A stretch of DNA of 64,000 nt from Clostridiales bacterium (GTDB taxonomy: Bacteria; Bacillota; Clostridia; Oscillospirales; Acutalibacteraceae). The stretch lies in contig JAJQIJ010000018.1 of the NCBI GenBank assembly GCA_021199275.1, forward strand, positions 139,156 to 203,155, given 5' to 3'. Each line of letters begins with the position of its first letter. The stretch's first letter is position 1. The position numbers and the translations under genes were made by a program. The notes beneath the pieces were generated by a model. The model did no database searches and was not told the origin of the DNA. It was given only the letters and a program-made list of their open reading frames with translations. This document shows positions 41,011-48,311 of this stretch, piece by piece.

Positions 41011-42099
41011 ATGAACGAAGTTTTTAAAGCAAGTTTTTTGCCACTTAATGATTCCGTCATAGATCAAACATATTTTTTTGAAGAGTTAATTGACGCGACA
41101 ACCAAATTAGAGGTTTACAAAGAAAAAATCAAAGACAGCAAGGTCGAAAGCAATTGGTTTATGCCCACCTTACAGCAAAAAGAAGCTCTTGCTTCATCAA
41201 AACTGGAAGGTACCCAGGCTACATTGGATGGTGTGTTAATTAATCAAGTTGCTCCAAACGATAAAGATAAAAATCTAAATGAGGTAAAAAACTATTTTGA
41301 AGCAACTTTAGCAGGAAATGATTATTTAAAAAAGAGAGATTTCTCAAATGAATTTTTTTATGATATTCATAAAATTCTTATGCGTGGTAATGTCAGAAAG
41401 CCTTCTCTTATAGGAAAGTATAGAAAAAAGCAAAATTATATAGGGAAATATGATAAAGACCATTCAATAACTTTTATTCCTCCTGCTCCTGAAGAAGTGC
41501 CTCAACTAATGGACAATTTAATTGAATATATGAATAATCCTATAGATTCATATCGTCCCCTCGTTAGGGCGGCAATTGTTCACGCACAGTTTGAAACTAT
41601 CCATCCATTCATGGACGGCAACGGACGAGTTGGAAGAATACTTATCCCGATGTATTTATTTGCCCAAAAACAAATTGAGCTACCGTGTTTTTTTATAAGT
41701 GAAGTATTAGAGCGTGATAAAATGCGTTATTATACATTACTTAATAATATTCGAATGGATGGGGATTGGAATGAATGGATAAAGTTCTTTCTTTCCACCG
41801 TTAATAAACAATGTGAAAAATATATTTATATTATTTCAGGAATCAATAATCTTTATGAAAAACATCTAAAAATAGCTTGCAACATATCTCGTTCTTCCAA
41901 GATAGTGAATATTATAAATTCATTATATAGACATCCTATAACAACAGCAAAGCAAATTTCTTTAGAGACCGGCATTTCAACCACAAGTGTTAACAGATAT
42001 TTATCAACACTTGTAGAGCATAAAATATTATATTCGGATAATAAAAGCAGATGTAGAACATATTTTTGTTATGATTTGCTTGAAATTCTCCGTGTATAA
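41011..42099 (+). CDS. Fic-domain protein (putative AMPylase)
   Basis: 362 residues. The Fic core motif HPFMDGNGRVGR (about residue 201) is complete, including the catalytic His and the Asn and Arg that hold ATP, so nucleotidyl transfer to a target hydroxyl is expected. SSKLEGTQ near residue 63 matches the inhibitory (S/T)xxxE(G/N) helix, so this is a self-inhibited class II Fic protein. The C-terminus (TAKQISLETGISTTSVNRYLSTLVEH) is a winged helix, as in the Fic-DOC-wHTH family. AGGGGG precedes ATG 41011. AT-rich with a codon style unlike the left half. The target is unknown. Confidence 0.92.
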   Translation: MNEVFKASFLPLNDSVIDQTYFFEELIDATTKLEVYKEKIKDSKVESNWFMPTLQQKEALASSKLEGTQATLDGVLINQVAPNDKDKNLNEVKNYFEATLAGNDYLKKRDFSNEFFYDIHKILMRGNVRKPSLIGKYRKKQNYIGKYDKDHSITFIPPAPEEVPQLMDNLIEYMNNPIDSYRPLVRAAIVHAQFETIHPFMDGNGRVGRILIPMYLFAQKQIELPCFFISEVLERDKMRYYTLLNNIRMDGDWNEWIKFFLSTVNKQCEKYIYIISGINNLYEKHLKIACNISRSSKIVNIINSLYRHPITTAKQISLETGISTTSVNRYLSTLVEHKILYSDNKSRCRTYFCYDLLEILRV

Positions 42100-42147
42100 A
42101 TATAATTTATTTATTAGAAGGCGGTGATGCGGTTGATTGTATTTCAT

Positions 42148-42224
42148 AAAAAAGAAAAAGCACTCTGCAAACTGTTATAACAATTCACAAAGTGCTTCCC
42201 GAGCATTTCTGCTCGTTATCTGGT
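42148..42224 (-). ncRNA. Putative small RNA G with a duplicated stem-loop
   Basis: On the minus strand TTGACT (42254-42259), 17 bases and TATTAT (42231-42236) drive a unit of about 77 nt. It begins ACCAGATAACGAGCAGAAAT, which folds as CGAGCAGAAATGCTCG. It ends in a long imperfect hairpin AAGCACT/AGTGCTT and a T-rich tail. The 26-base start is repeated at 42306-42331 with one mismatch but without a promoter. The rest of the gene-free stretch 42100-42472 is AT-rich and shows no gene. Confidence 0.5.
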
Positions 42225-42331
42225 TCTTTTATAATAGAAGAAATCATAAAAAAAGTCAAGCAATTTCAAAAAATGATTTGACAAATATTAACTTTTGTAG
42301 AGCTTCCGAGTATTTCTGCTCGTTATCTGGT
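42199..42331. repeat. Pair of 26-bp direct repeats with stem-loop
   Basis: CCGAGCATTTCTGCTCGTTA plus TCTGGT at 42199-42224 and the same with one change at 42306-42331, 107 bases apart. Beyond the second copy AATACTCGGAGCTC (42351-42364) is nearly complementary to the GAGCTTCCGAGTATT that spans it. Confidence 0.7.
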
Positions 42332-42472
42332 AAATCTCGTGTGTAATACTCGGAGCTCAAACCTCAAGACAAAAATTATATTTATTATGCTCAATTGTCT
42401 TGTTGTATGAGCTGAAAGGAAAAATAATTATGTACATTTTTAAGAATTTTAATTTTATGAGGTATTTACACT

Positions 42473-43135
42473 ATGAGAAGAAGAAAAACTATATTCGATG
42501 ATGGATTTCAAGCATATTTAACTGAAGGAGCAAGCATTATCGGCGATGCAGGTATTCCTGTTTTAATGGACTTAGATAATGCACAAATTCCGAAAGACAT
42601 AATTCCGTTCACTAAGGCTAAGCGATGTGAAAATAAGCGCCAATATGTTCATTTTTATGAACACGATAAAGAGTTTTCCTCAGTATTAACCGGAACGACA
42701 CATTATCTTGACATGCTAAAGCAGTATGACGGAGTAATAACTCCTGACTGTTCAATGGCAATTGGTCAGTCTAAATGTTTACAGCAAGCCAATACTTATA
42801 TGAATCGTGCTGTCGGCTATTATTTGCAAAAAAATGGTATACCGGTTATTCCAAATATTCGTTGGAGTGATGAATCAAGTTTTGACTACTGCTTTTTAGG
42901 GGTTCCATTAGGGAATATAGTCGCAATAAGTACGCATGGCTGCATTACTTCAAAGGACGAACGTAAAATGTTCAAAAGTGGTCTAACGGCAATGATAGAT
43001 ACATTAGCGCCAAAAGCGGTAATTGTTCATGGATATATGCCAAATGATATTTTCGGTGGTTTTGAAAACTATACAAAATTTTATCGATATGCAAGTTGGT
43101 TTGAACGCACGCATCCAAAAAAGGTAGGCGCATAG
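42473..43135 (+). CDS. DUF4417-family protein
   Basis: 220 residues. Family landmarks are GASIIGDAGIPVLMDLD, IPFTKAKRCENKRQYVHFYEHD, LKQYDGVITPDCSMAIGQ, NRAVGYYLQKNGIPVIPNIRWSDESSFDYCF, AISTHGCITSKDER and VIVHGYMPNDIFGGFENYTKF. DUF4417 has no established biochemical function and is frequent on phages and mobile elements. The stop TAG is two bases before the ATG of the next gene, whose product looks like the C-terminal part of polymorphic toxins; the two may be one split protein or a coupled pair. Confidence 0.78.
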   Translation: MRRRKTIFDDGFQAYLTEGASIIGDAGIPVLMDLDNAQIPKDIIPFTKAKRCENKRQYVHFYEHDKEFSSVLTGTTHYLDMLKQYDGVITPDCSMAIGQSKCLQQANTYMNRAVGYYLQKNGIPVIPNIRWSDESSFDYCFLGVPLGNIVAISTHGCITSKDERKMFKSGLTAMIDTLAPKAVIVHGYMPNDIFGGFENYTKFYRYASWFERTHPKKVGA

Positions 43136-43137
43136 AA

Positions 43138-43512
43138 ATGGGAACTTATCTTAAGGGCGGTGCTACATATTACCGTAGTATTGGTCAGAATGTGCTTATC
43201 ACATCTAAAACATATAAATACAGCAATGGATATTTTGGCGATAATAGTCGTCATGGAAATATACATACAAGAAACATCGTTTCTGAAAATGCACTTTCTT
43301 CAGCAAATGATTTTTACAATAAACTCGCCTATGGCGGAACTGAACAGGTAATTAACAATAACCTATCAATTACAAGGATGGCAGATGGAACGGTGATTAC
43401 AAAGCGTATAATTTCACATTCAGATGGCTCACCTGTTGTTGATATCAACATCAAGGGTAGCAATCACTCCGGTGGAATTAAACAACAGAAAATACATTTT
43501 ATTGGAGGTTAG
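43138..43512 (+). CDS. Hypothetical protein resembling a polymorphic-toxin C-terminal domain
   Basis: 124 residues. GGATYYRSIGQNV opens it, then HGNIHTRNIVSENALSSANDFYNKLAYGG, MADGTVITKRIISHSDGSPVVDINIKG and the last residues GGIKQQKIHFIGG. Tails of the type VDINIKGS...GGIKQQKIHF occur, to my knowledge, at the C-terminus of large secreted toxins of Firmicutes and Bacteroidetes; here no delivery domain is attached. It follows DUF4417 by two bases and is followed six bases later by an immunity-like gene. The toxin assignment is an inference from pattern and context. Confidence 0.5.
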   Translation: MGTYLKGGATYYRSIGQNVLITSKTYKYSNGYFGDNSRHGNIHTRNIVSENALSSANDFYNKLAYGGTEQVINNNLSITRMADGTVITKRIISHSDGSPVVDINIKGSNHSGGIKQQKIHFIGG

Positions 43513-43518
43513 TTAAAA

Positions 43519-44079
43519 GTGGTTAATATTAATGATAGCATAACCAAAATGAGTTCTGATATTTTACAGAAACTCGTTGGAAAACAGTTTATGTACTATA
43601 AACAAGATGAGTTTATGTTTACAAATGATGTTTACGGCATTGTAGGTTTATGTATTGAAAATGAGTTTTACGCACTAACAAATTTTATAGAAACTCGAGA
43701 TTATTTTGGTGCGAATGAAGATGTTGGTATTTTCAAATTTTGTGTTGTAAGTAAAGAAGACATACACTCTTACATTCAAGGTAAGCAAATGATTAAAATG
43801 CCTGTAAACGCCCAAATAGCAAGAATTACGGTTATAAACGAACATCAAAAGCTTTTCAAAGATGGTATTCAGACGTATGATGTACAATTAACAAGAGGCA
43901 TAATATTCGAACTTTCAGATGGTCTTGAAATTTTATTTGAAAAAGACATTTGGCTTTCCGAAGACATTACAATAAGAAAAGGTTACAAGCTTATTGATAA
44001 AATTGCATCTACAGATACAAATGGTTGGGAAAGTGAATATCGTTTTGAGTATGAGCGTCAAAATATTTTGTTTGAATGA
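43519..44079 (+). CDS. Hypothetical protein, immunity-like
   Basis: 186 residues, acidic and aromatic-rich, with no signal or membrane segment. It directly follows the toxin-like gene (GGAGGTTAG site around the junction) and its C-terminal 60 residues (TRGIIFELSDGLEILFEKDIWLSEDITIRKGY) are repeated in a decayed second copy just downstream. Duplicate, diverging copies after a toxin-like gene are typical of immunity genes. I do not recognise the family. Immunity is an inference. Confidence 0.5.
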   Translation: MVNINDSITKMSSDILQKLVGKQFMYYKQDEFMFTNDVYGIVGLCIENEFYALTNFIETRDYFGANEDVGIFKFCVVSKEDIHSYIQGKQMIKMPVNAQIARITVINEHQKLFKDGIQTYDVQLTRGIIFELSDGLEILFEKDIWLSEDITIRKGYKLIDKIASTDTNGWESEYRFEYERQNILFE

Positions 44080-44304
44080 AAATTTAGAATTTGATATTTT
44101 TACCGTACGTGGCATAATTATTGAACTTGCAGATGGACGTGAAATATCGTTTGAAAAAAGTATTTGGTTTTCCGAATTCATTACAGTAAAAACAGGATAT
44201 GAATTAACAATTTTACACCACTGAGTGAATTTTATGAAGAATGGGAGGATTCTCAATATATTGCTAAAGCAAATAGACAAATTGTTTTATTAAAGAAAAA
44301 ATAA
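44078..44304 (+). pseudogene. Decayed tandem duplicate of the immunity-like gene
   Basis: Starting at 44078 a frame encodes FTVRGIIIELADGREISFEK, then SIWFSEFITVKTGYEL, matching residues of the preceding protein. It then hits a stop at 44222. Shifting frame there gives PLSEFYEEWEDSQYIAKANR ending at 44304. There is no N-terminal half, so this is a fragment with one frameshift, left by tandem duplication and decay. Confidence 0.65.
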
Positions 44305-44327
44305 TAACCTTCAATTATATTCACAAA

Positions 44328-44503
44328 AAAGTCCGATGAAGATAAACAAATCTCCATCGGACGAGTTATATATACATTAAATATATTCAATTAACCATTA
44401 TAAATAATCTCGGCATTTGTTGCTCCCATGGAGAAGCGAACAAAAAAACCGGTGGAGAAGAGAAAGCTCAATCTCCATCGGACTGGTTTTTATATATTTT
44501 CTA
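44328..44503. terminator. Two related hairpins at the island junction
   Basis: GTCCGATG-AAGAT / ATCTCCATCGGAC (44331-44361) and ACCGGTGGAGA / TCTCCATCGGACTGGT (44449-44489), both flanked by A and T runs, lie between the convergent immunity-like gene and trxB. They share CTCCATCGGAC. The interval 44305-44526 contains nothing else I can support. Confidence 0.6.
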
Positions 44504-44526
44504 TAATCAATTTTACAATAAAATCG

Positions 44527-45435
44527 CTAAAAATCTTTTAAATATTCAATCGCACTGTAAAGAGCGTTTGCACCGTCTGCAACTGCGGTAACGACCTGTC
44601 TCAACGGCTTTTTGCGAATATCGCCCGCAACAAACAGGCCGCCGACATTAGTTTTGCAGTCCTCATTTGCAACAACATATCCGTTTTCAACCTCAATAGG
44701 CAAATTCAAAAGACAATCCGTCGCAGGGGCAGTGCCCACGGCAATAAAAACAGCGTTTGTATCAAAGCTTCTTTCGCCGTTTTTATCCTTTATCAAAACA
44801 GAGTTTACGATTTTATCTCCGTTAATTTTAATAATATTAGTACCGTATAAAACAGAAACATTCGGCAGTGCAAGCAGTTTATCGACTCTCGACTTCGCCG
44901 CACGGAATGCAGTACCCCTGAGCATAAGGGTAAGGCTTTTGCAAATTGAAGCAAGGTACATTGCGTCCTCGACAGCGGTATCTCCGCCGCCTGCGACAAT
45001 TACATCCCTGTCGGCAAAAAATGCGCCGTCGCAAAGAGCGCAGTATGAAATTCCTCTGCCGGTAAATTCTTTTTCACCCTGGATATTCAGCTTTCTCGGA
45101 ACAGCACCTGTTGCTACAATAACACTTTTTGATTTAATTATATCACCGAAGTGTGTATGAACAATAAATTTATCATCACATTTTTCTATAGATTCTACAA
45201 TAGAAAGTTCAATTTTTGCGCCTAATTTAACTGCCTGCTCTTTGAACCTTTCCGCCAGGTCTGCACCGCTTATATCGTGAAAACCGGGATAATTTTCTAC
45301 CTCAAATGCAGAGGTGATTTGACCGCCGCCGAAGCCGTCCTGCTCCAGTACGGTAAAATTAAGCCCGGCTCTTGAAGCGTAGATTGCAGAGGTAAGACCT
45401 GCCGAGCCTGCTCCGATTATTACTAAATCGTACAT
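44527..45435 (-). CDS. trxB: Thioredoxin reductase
   Basis: 302 residues. FAD motif VIIGAGSAGLTSAIYASRAG, redox centre SYCALCDGAFF (CxxC), NADPH motif VAGGGDTAVEDAMYLA and the C-terminal GLFVAGDIRKKPLRQVVTAVADGA are all present. It reduces thioredoxin with NADPH. It is the last gene of the sulfate-assimilation operon, which also encodes a thioredoxin, so a dedicated reductant supply for the APS or persulfide steps is likely. It shares one base with the JAMM gene upstream. Confidence 0.94.
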   Translation of the reverse strand: MYDLVIIGAGSAGLTSAIYASRAGLNFTVLEQDGFGGGQITSAFEVENYPGFHDISGADLAERFKEQAVKLGAKIELSIVESIEKCDDKFIVHTHFGDIIKSKSVIVATGAVPRKLNIQGEKEFTGRGISYCALCDGAFFADRDVIVAGGGDTAVEDAMYLASICKSLTLMLRGTAFRAAKSRVDKLLALPNVSVLYGTNIIKINGDKIVNSVLIKDKNGERSFDTNAVFIAVGTAPATDCLLNLPIEVENGYVVANEDCKTNVGGLFVAGDIRKKPLRQVVTAVADGANALYSAIEYLKDF

Positions 45436-45845
45436 TATTTAATCTCCAGTTCTTCCTTTTCACTTAGCGCTCCTGAAATTTGAAACGAGTTAAGAACAGG
45501 ATTTTCTCTGTCCATAAGTGACAAAACCATATAACTTGCTGTTTTATCGTACGCAAGACGCTTGTCCTCGTCACTCGGTCTTGACGGCGATTCCGGGTGG
45601 CTGTGCCAATTACCGAGCGGAACATAACCGTTTTTACGCATATCCTTAACAGCAGTCAACTGCTCCTCGGGATTCATTGAAAAATGCTCCGGGCTTGCAT
45701 CAATGTTTGTCAGCATATAGACTTTTTTAACTTCCTTTACACCGTCACAAATAATTCCGCCGAGAAGTCCGCAGGCTTCGTTCGGCAAATTGTTACAGGC
45801 ATAATCAACTATAGCATTATAATCTGATAAAGATAATTTAATCAT
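45435..45845 (-). CDS. JAMM/MPN metalloprotease for a ThiS-like carrier (HcyD/Mec-like)
   Basis: 136 residues with the JAMM zinc motif GNWHSHPESPSRPSDED (HxHx7SxxD) and an upstream Glu in NEACGLLGG. In thiocarboxylate pathways of the CysO/Mec+ and HcyS/HcyD type, such a protease trims the carrier C-terminus to expose Gly-Gly or releases the product. Here the carrier ends GGGC, so an extra residue must be removed, which fits. GGAGAG precedes ATG 45845. It is tightly linked to the E1-like gene upstream. Confidence 0.85.
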   Translation of the reverse strand: MIKLSLSDYNAIVDYACNNLPNEACGLLGGIICDGVKEVKKVYMLTNIDASPEHFSMNPEEQLTAVKDMRKNGYVPLGNWHSHPESPSRPSDEDKRLAYDKTASYMVLSLMDRENPVLNSFQISGALSEKEELEIK

Positions 45846-45847
45846 TT

Positions 45848-46651
45848 TCACTCTCCGCTGCACTCTGTTTGTTCATAATCTATGAGTGTTGTAATTGTTG
45901 GATTATCCGAGCAGACGGCACAGTTGTCGTCTTTAGGCAACTTAATTTTTCTAAATTCCATTTTTAATGCATCATAAGTCAAAAGATAACCGGTGAGCAA
46001 GTCGCCTGCACCCGTAATATATTTAACCGCTTCCATTGCCTGAAGACAACCGATCACTCCCGCCATTGCACCGATTACTCCGGCTTGCTTGCAAGTAGGC
46101 ACTGCATCGGGCGGAGGCGGATTTTTAAATACGCATCTGTAGCAAGGACCCTTGCCCGGTACATATGTCATAAGTTGACCCTGAAAGCGAATTATTCCTG
46201 CATGAGAAAAAGGCTTTTTTGCCATAACGCACGCATCGTTAATTAAAAATTTTGCCGGAAAATTGTCAGTGCCGTCAAGAATAAAATCATAGTCTTTTAT
46301 AATATCGGCGATATTGTCCGCTGCTATAAAATCGTGATATGTAATTACATTTACATCGGGATTGATAGCTTGCATCGTTTCCTTTGCAGACTCAACCTTT
46401 GCTTTGCCCAAATCGGCGGTTGTATGAATAACCTGCCTTTGAAGATTTGACAAATCGACCTCATCGGCATCTGCAATACCTATTGTTCCGACGCCTGCAG
46501 CAGCAAGATACAGTGCCGCAGGTGCTCCGAGTCCTCCGGCTCCGATAATAAGAACCTTTGCGTTAAGGAGCTTTTTCTGTCCCTTTACGCCGATTTCTTT
46601 AAGTATGATGTGTCGTGAGTATCTTTCAAGCTGTTCATTTGTAAAAGCCAT
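45848..46651 (-). CDS. ThiF/MoeB-type E1-like adenylyltransferase (HcyF-like)
   Basis: 267 residues. ATP-binding IIGAGGLGAPAALYLAAAGVGTIGIAD, VDLSNLQRQ, and FILDGTDNFPAKFLIND are E1-like; zinc cysteines occur in CYRC and CAVC, and the possible acceptor Cys in PTCKQAGVIG. It adenylates the C-terminal glycine of the ThiS-like carrier encoded directly upstream, with which it overlaps by one base. Because thiG, thiH and thiC are absent and sulfate genes surround it, I read it as part of a homocysteine or cysteine thiocarboxylate system rather than thiamine synthesis. Confidence 0.88.
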   Translation of the reverse strand: MAFTNEQLERYSRHIILKEIGVKGQKKLLNAKVLIIGAGGLGAPAALYLAAAGVGTIGIADADEVDLSNLQRQVIHTTADLGKAKVESAKETMQAINPDVNVITYHDFIAADNIADIIKDYDFILDGTDNFPAKFLINDACVMAKKPFSHAGIIRFQGQLMTYVPGKGPCYRCVFKNPPPPDAVPTCKQAGVIGAMAGVIGCLQAMEAVKYITGAGDLLTGYLLTYDALKMEFRKIKLPKDDNCAVCSDNPTITTLIDYEQTECSGE

Positions 46652-46857
46652 CAGCAACCACCGCCCATAAAGTAAAGAAATTCAATTTCATCGCCGTCAT
46701 TGATTACTTTTGTTTCAATCTCGTCAGACTTTACAAAATCATCGTTTACGGTAACGGTAACATAAAGCGGACTTTCTACATCCTCCGCTTCAATAAGCTG
46801 CTTTACCGTTAATCCCTGTGGATATTCTTTCTTTTTGGCAGCTACTGTAATAGTCAT
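46651..46857 (-). CDS. ThiS/MoaD-family sulfur carrier protein (HcyS-like)
   Basis: 68 residues with the beta-grasp pattern (MTITVAAKKKEYPQGLTVKQLI, VTVTVNDDFV, DGDEIEFLYFMGGGC). ThiS proteins end in Gly-Gly, which is adenylated and converted to a thiocarboxylate; here one Cys follows GGG. That explains the JAMM protease two genes downstream. It overlaps the E1-like gene and follows a thioredoxin gene by four bases. The likely acceptor is O-acetylhomoserine via the PLP enzyme of the operon. Confidence 0.9.
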   Translation of the reverse strand: MTITVAAKKKEYPQGLTVKQLIEAEDVESPLYVTVTVNDDFVKSDEIETKVINDGDEIEFLYFMGGGC

Positions 46858-46861
46858 ATCA

Positions 46862-47188
46862 TTATTCTCCTTTTACCGAATTTTTAATAAATAAATCAAA
46901 ATCATCTTCACTTATTACACCACTGTGTCTGCATACTTCTTTTTTATCTGCAAACAAAATCAGAGTAGGTGCAGATGTAATTTCATATTTTTCAACAAGT
47001 TTTGGACTCATCAGGCAATTTACCTTAACAAAATTCATTTTGCCGTTGTACCGAGTTTCGGCTTTGCTGATAATCGGGGATATTCTTTTACACGGTATAC
47101 AACTGTCGTTATAAAAATCCGCCAGTACAGGCAATTCATTTTCATTAATATAAGCATCAAATGTACTGTCGTTTAACTTTTCCGCCAT
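46862..47188 (-). CDS. Thioredoxin-like protein
   Basis: 108 residues with LADFYNDSCIPCKRISPII (active CIPC in place of CGPC), VKVNCLMSPKLVEKYEITSAPTLILF and a cis-proline loop SAPT. It probably reduces APS reductase, sulfite reductase partners or TusA persulfides, using the trxB product of the same operon. The start at ATG 47188 overlaps the tusA stop region; three further residues are open upstream. Confidence 0.88.
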   Translation of the reverse strand: MAEKLNDSTFDAYINENELPVLADFYNDSCIPCKRISPIISKAETRYNGKMNFVKVNCLMSPKLVEKYEITSAPTLILFADKKEVCRHSGVISEDDFDLFIKNSVKGE

Positions 47189-47189
47189 A

Positions 47190-47435
47190 TCAGTCACCGA
47201 CCTTTTGTACTATAAGGTCATATGTGTTATCTTCATTTGAAATCAGCTTGATAATTTTATGACCTTCTTCCTTTATACTTCTCGGAACATTTTGAACCGG
47301 CTCGCCGTCATTCATATGGATACTTAAAATGTCGCCGTCGCCAAGTTCTTCAAGCGCAACCTTCGCCTTGACAAATGTAACCGGGCAAACAACATCTGTA
47401 ATATCTACCGTGTCTGTTATTTTATATTCATCCAT
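47190..47435 (-). CDS. TusA-family sulfurtransferase
   Basis: 81 residues with the TusA signature DVVCPVTFVKAKVALEEL, where the Cys carries persulfide, and a second half SIHMNDGEPVQNVPRSIKEEGHKI. Between the sulfite reductase and the ThiS-like gene it is well placed to hand sulfide sulfur to the carrier. It overlaps the sulfite reductase gene by eight bases. Confidence 0.9.
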   Translation of the reverse strand: MDEYKITDTVDITDVVCPVTFVKAKVALEELGDGDILSIHMNDGEPVQNVPRSIKEEGHKIIKLISNEDNTYDLIVQKVGD

Positions 47436-48288
47436 TGTATGCCTCCAAAACTTTTTCTTCTAATTTATCCCATCCAACTCTGTCGATGGTTTTTGCAAAG
47501 CGTTCCGACGGATTTGCATTGTCGGCAAAGAAATCGATTGCTGTGTCAGCTACCCTGAACAATGTAGTTTTATCCGGAATGATAGGCAAAAGCTCTCTGC
47601 CTTTTTCAATATCGTTGCCGAAAGTGCCGCCTAAAGAAACTATGTAGCCGCTTTTTCCTTGCCAGCTTCCTGTAGGACAAGCTGTAACGCATCTTCCGCA
47701 GTTATTGCATTTTTCATCATCAACAGTTATTTTACCGTCTTGAATCGTAATTGCACCGCTTCGGCACGCTTTTTCACAAACAGTACAAAAAATGCACGAG
47801 ACTTTATCCCAATTTATAATCATTCCGCCTTTAACACCAAAATCATTTTCCTCTGCTTTAAGGCAATTATTCTGACATCCGGTAACGCCGAATTTAAACT
47901 TGTGGGGAAGCTCTCTGCCGAAATATCTTGAATCGAGTTCTTCGGCAATTTCAAGTGCGTCTATACATCCGCTCGGGCAACATCGTCCGCCTTGGCAAGC
48001 AGTGACCGTTCTTACTCTCGGCCCGCAAACTCCGGGGACAACACCGCCTTTTGCAAGCTGCGCCTTAACCTCATCAATATCTTCAAGCTTTATAAACGGA
48101 ATTTCAATTCCCTGTCTGGAAGTCAGATGAACATAGCCGTGTCCGTATTTATCGGCAACAGCCTGAATGGTTTTTAGTTGCTCAGAGGTAACTGTTCCGC
48201 CTACCACACGAAGCCTAAGGGAAAAAGTGTCTTTCTGCTTTTGCCGCATAAATCCCCCGGCTTTAAGTGCAGAATAATCAACTGCCAA
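47428..48288 (-). CDS. Siroheme [4Fe-4S] sulfite/nitrite reductase with ferredoxin domain
   Basis: 286 residues, much shorter than CysI or NirB. A half-domain RLRVVGGTVTSEQLKTI with GYVHLTSRQGIEIPF is followed by the siroheme/cluster cysteines TACQGGRCCPSGC and GVTGCQNNC (Cx5C and Cx3C). A two-cluster ferredoxin follows (CIFCTVCEKACRSGA and CNNCGRCVTACPTGS). This is the small anaerobic type that reduces sulfite to sulfide. Siroheme genes are in the neighbouring operon. AAGGAG is best spaced for TTG 48288, not GTG 48297. Confidence 0.87.
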   Translation of the reverse strand: MAVDYSALKAGGFMRQKQKDTFSLRLRVVGGTVTSEQLKTIQAVADKYGHGYVHLTSRQGIEIPFIKLEDIDEVKAQLAKGGVVPGVCGPRVRTVTACQGGRCCPSGCIDALEIAEELDSRYFGRELPHKFKFGVTGCQNNCLKAEENDFGVKGGMIINWDKVSCIFCTVCEKACRSGAITIQDGKITVDDEKCNNCGRCVTACPTGSWQGKSGYIVSLGGTFGNDIEKGRELLPIIPDKTTLFRVADTAIDFFADNANPSERFAKTIDRVGWDKLEEKVLEAYNG

Positions 48289-48311
48289 ATTAATCACTCC
48301 TTATTAATAAA

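Noticed and set aside
42199..42331. CRISPR-like pair of 26-bp repeats
   Set aside because: Only two copies 107 bases apart, each a self-complementary stem-loop that coincides with a predicted transcript start; no third repeat and no regular spacer.
42148..42472. Type III toxin-antitoxin locus
   Set aside because: Repeats are not tandem and no ToxN/TenpN/CptN-like protein follows; the next gene is DUF4417.
45848..46857. Thiamine biosynthesis locus (thiF, thiS)
   Set aside because: thiG, thiH and thiC are absent, the carrier ends GGGC, and a JAMM protease and MetY are adjacent.
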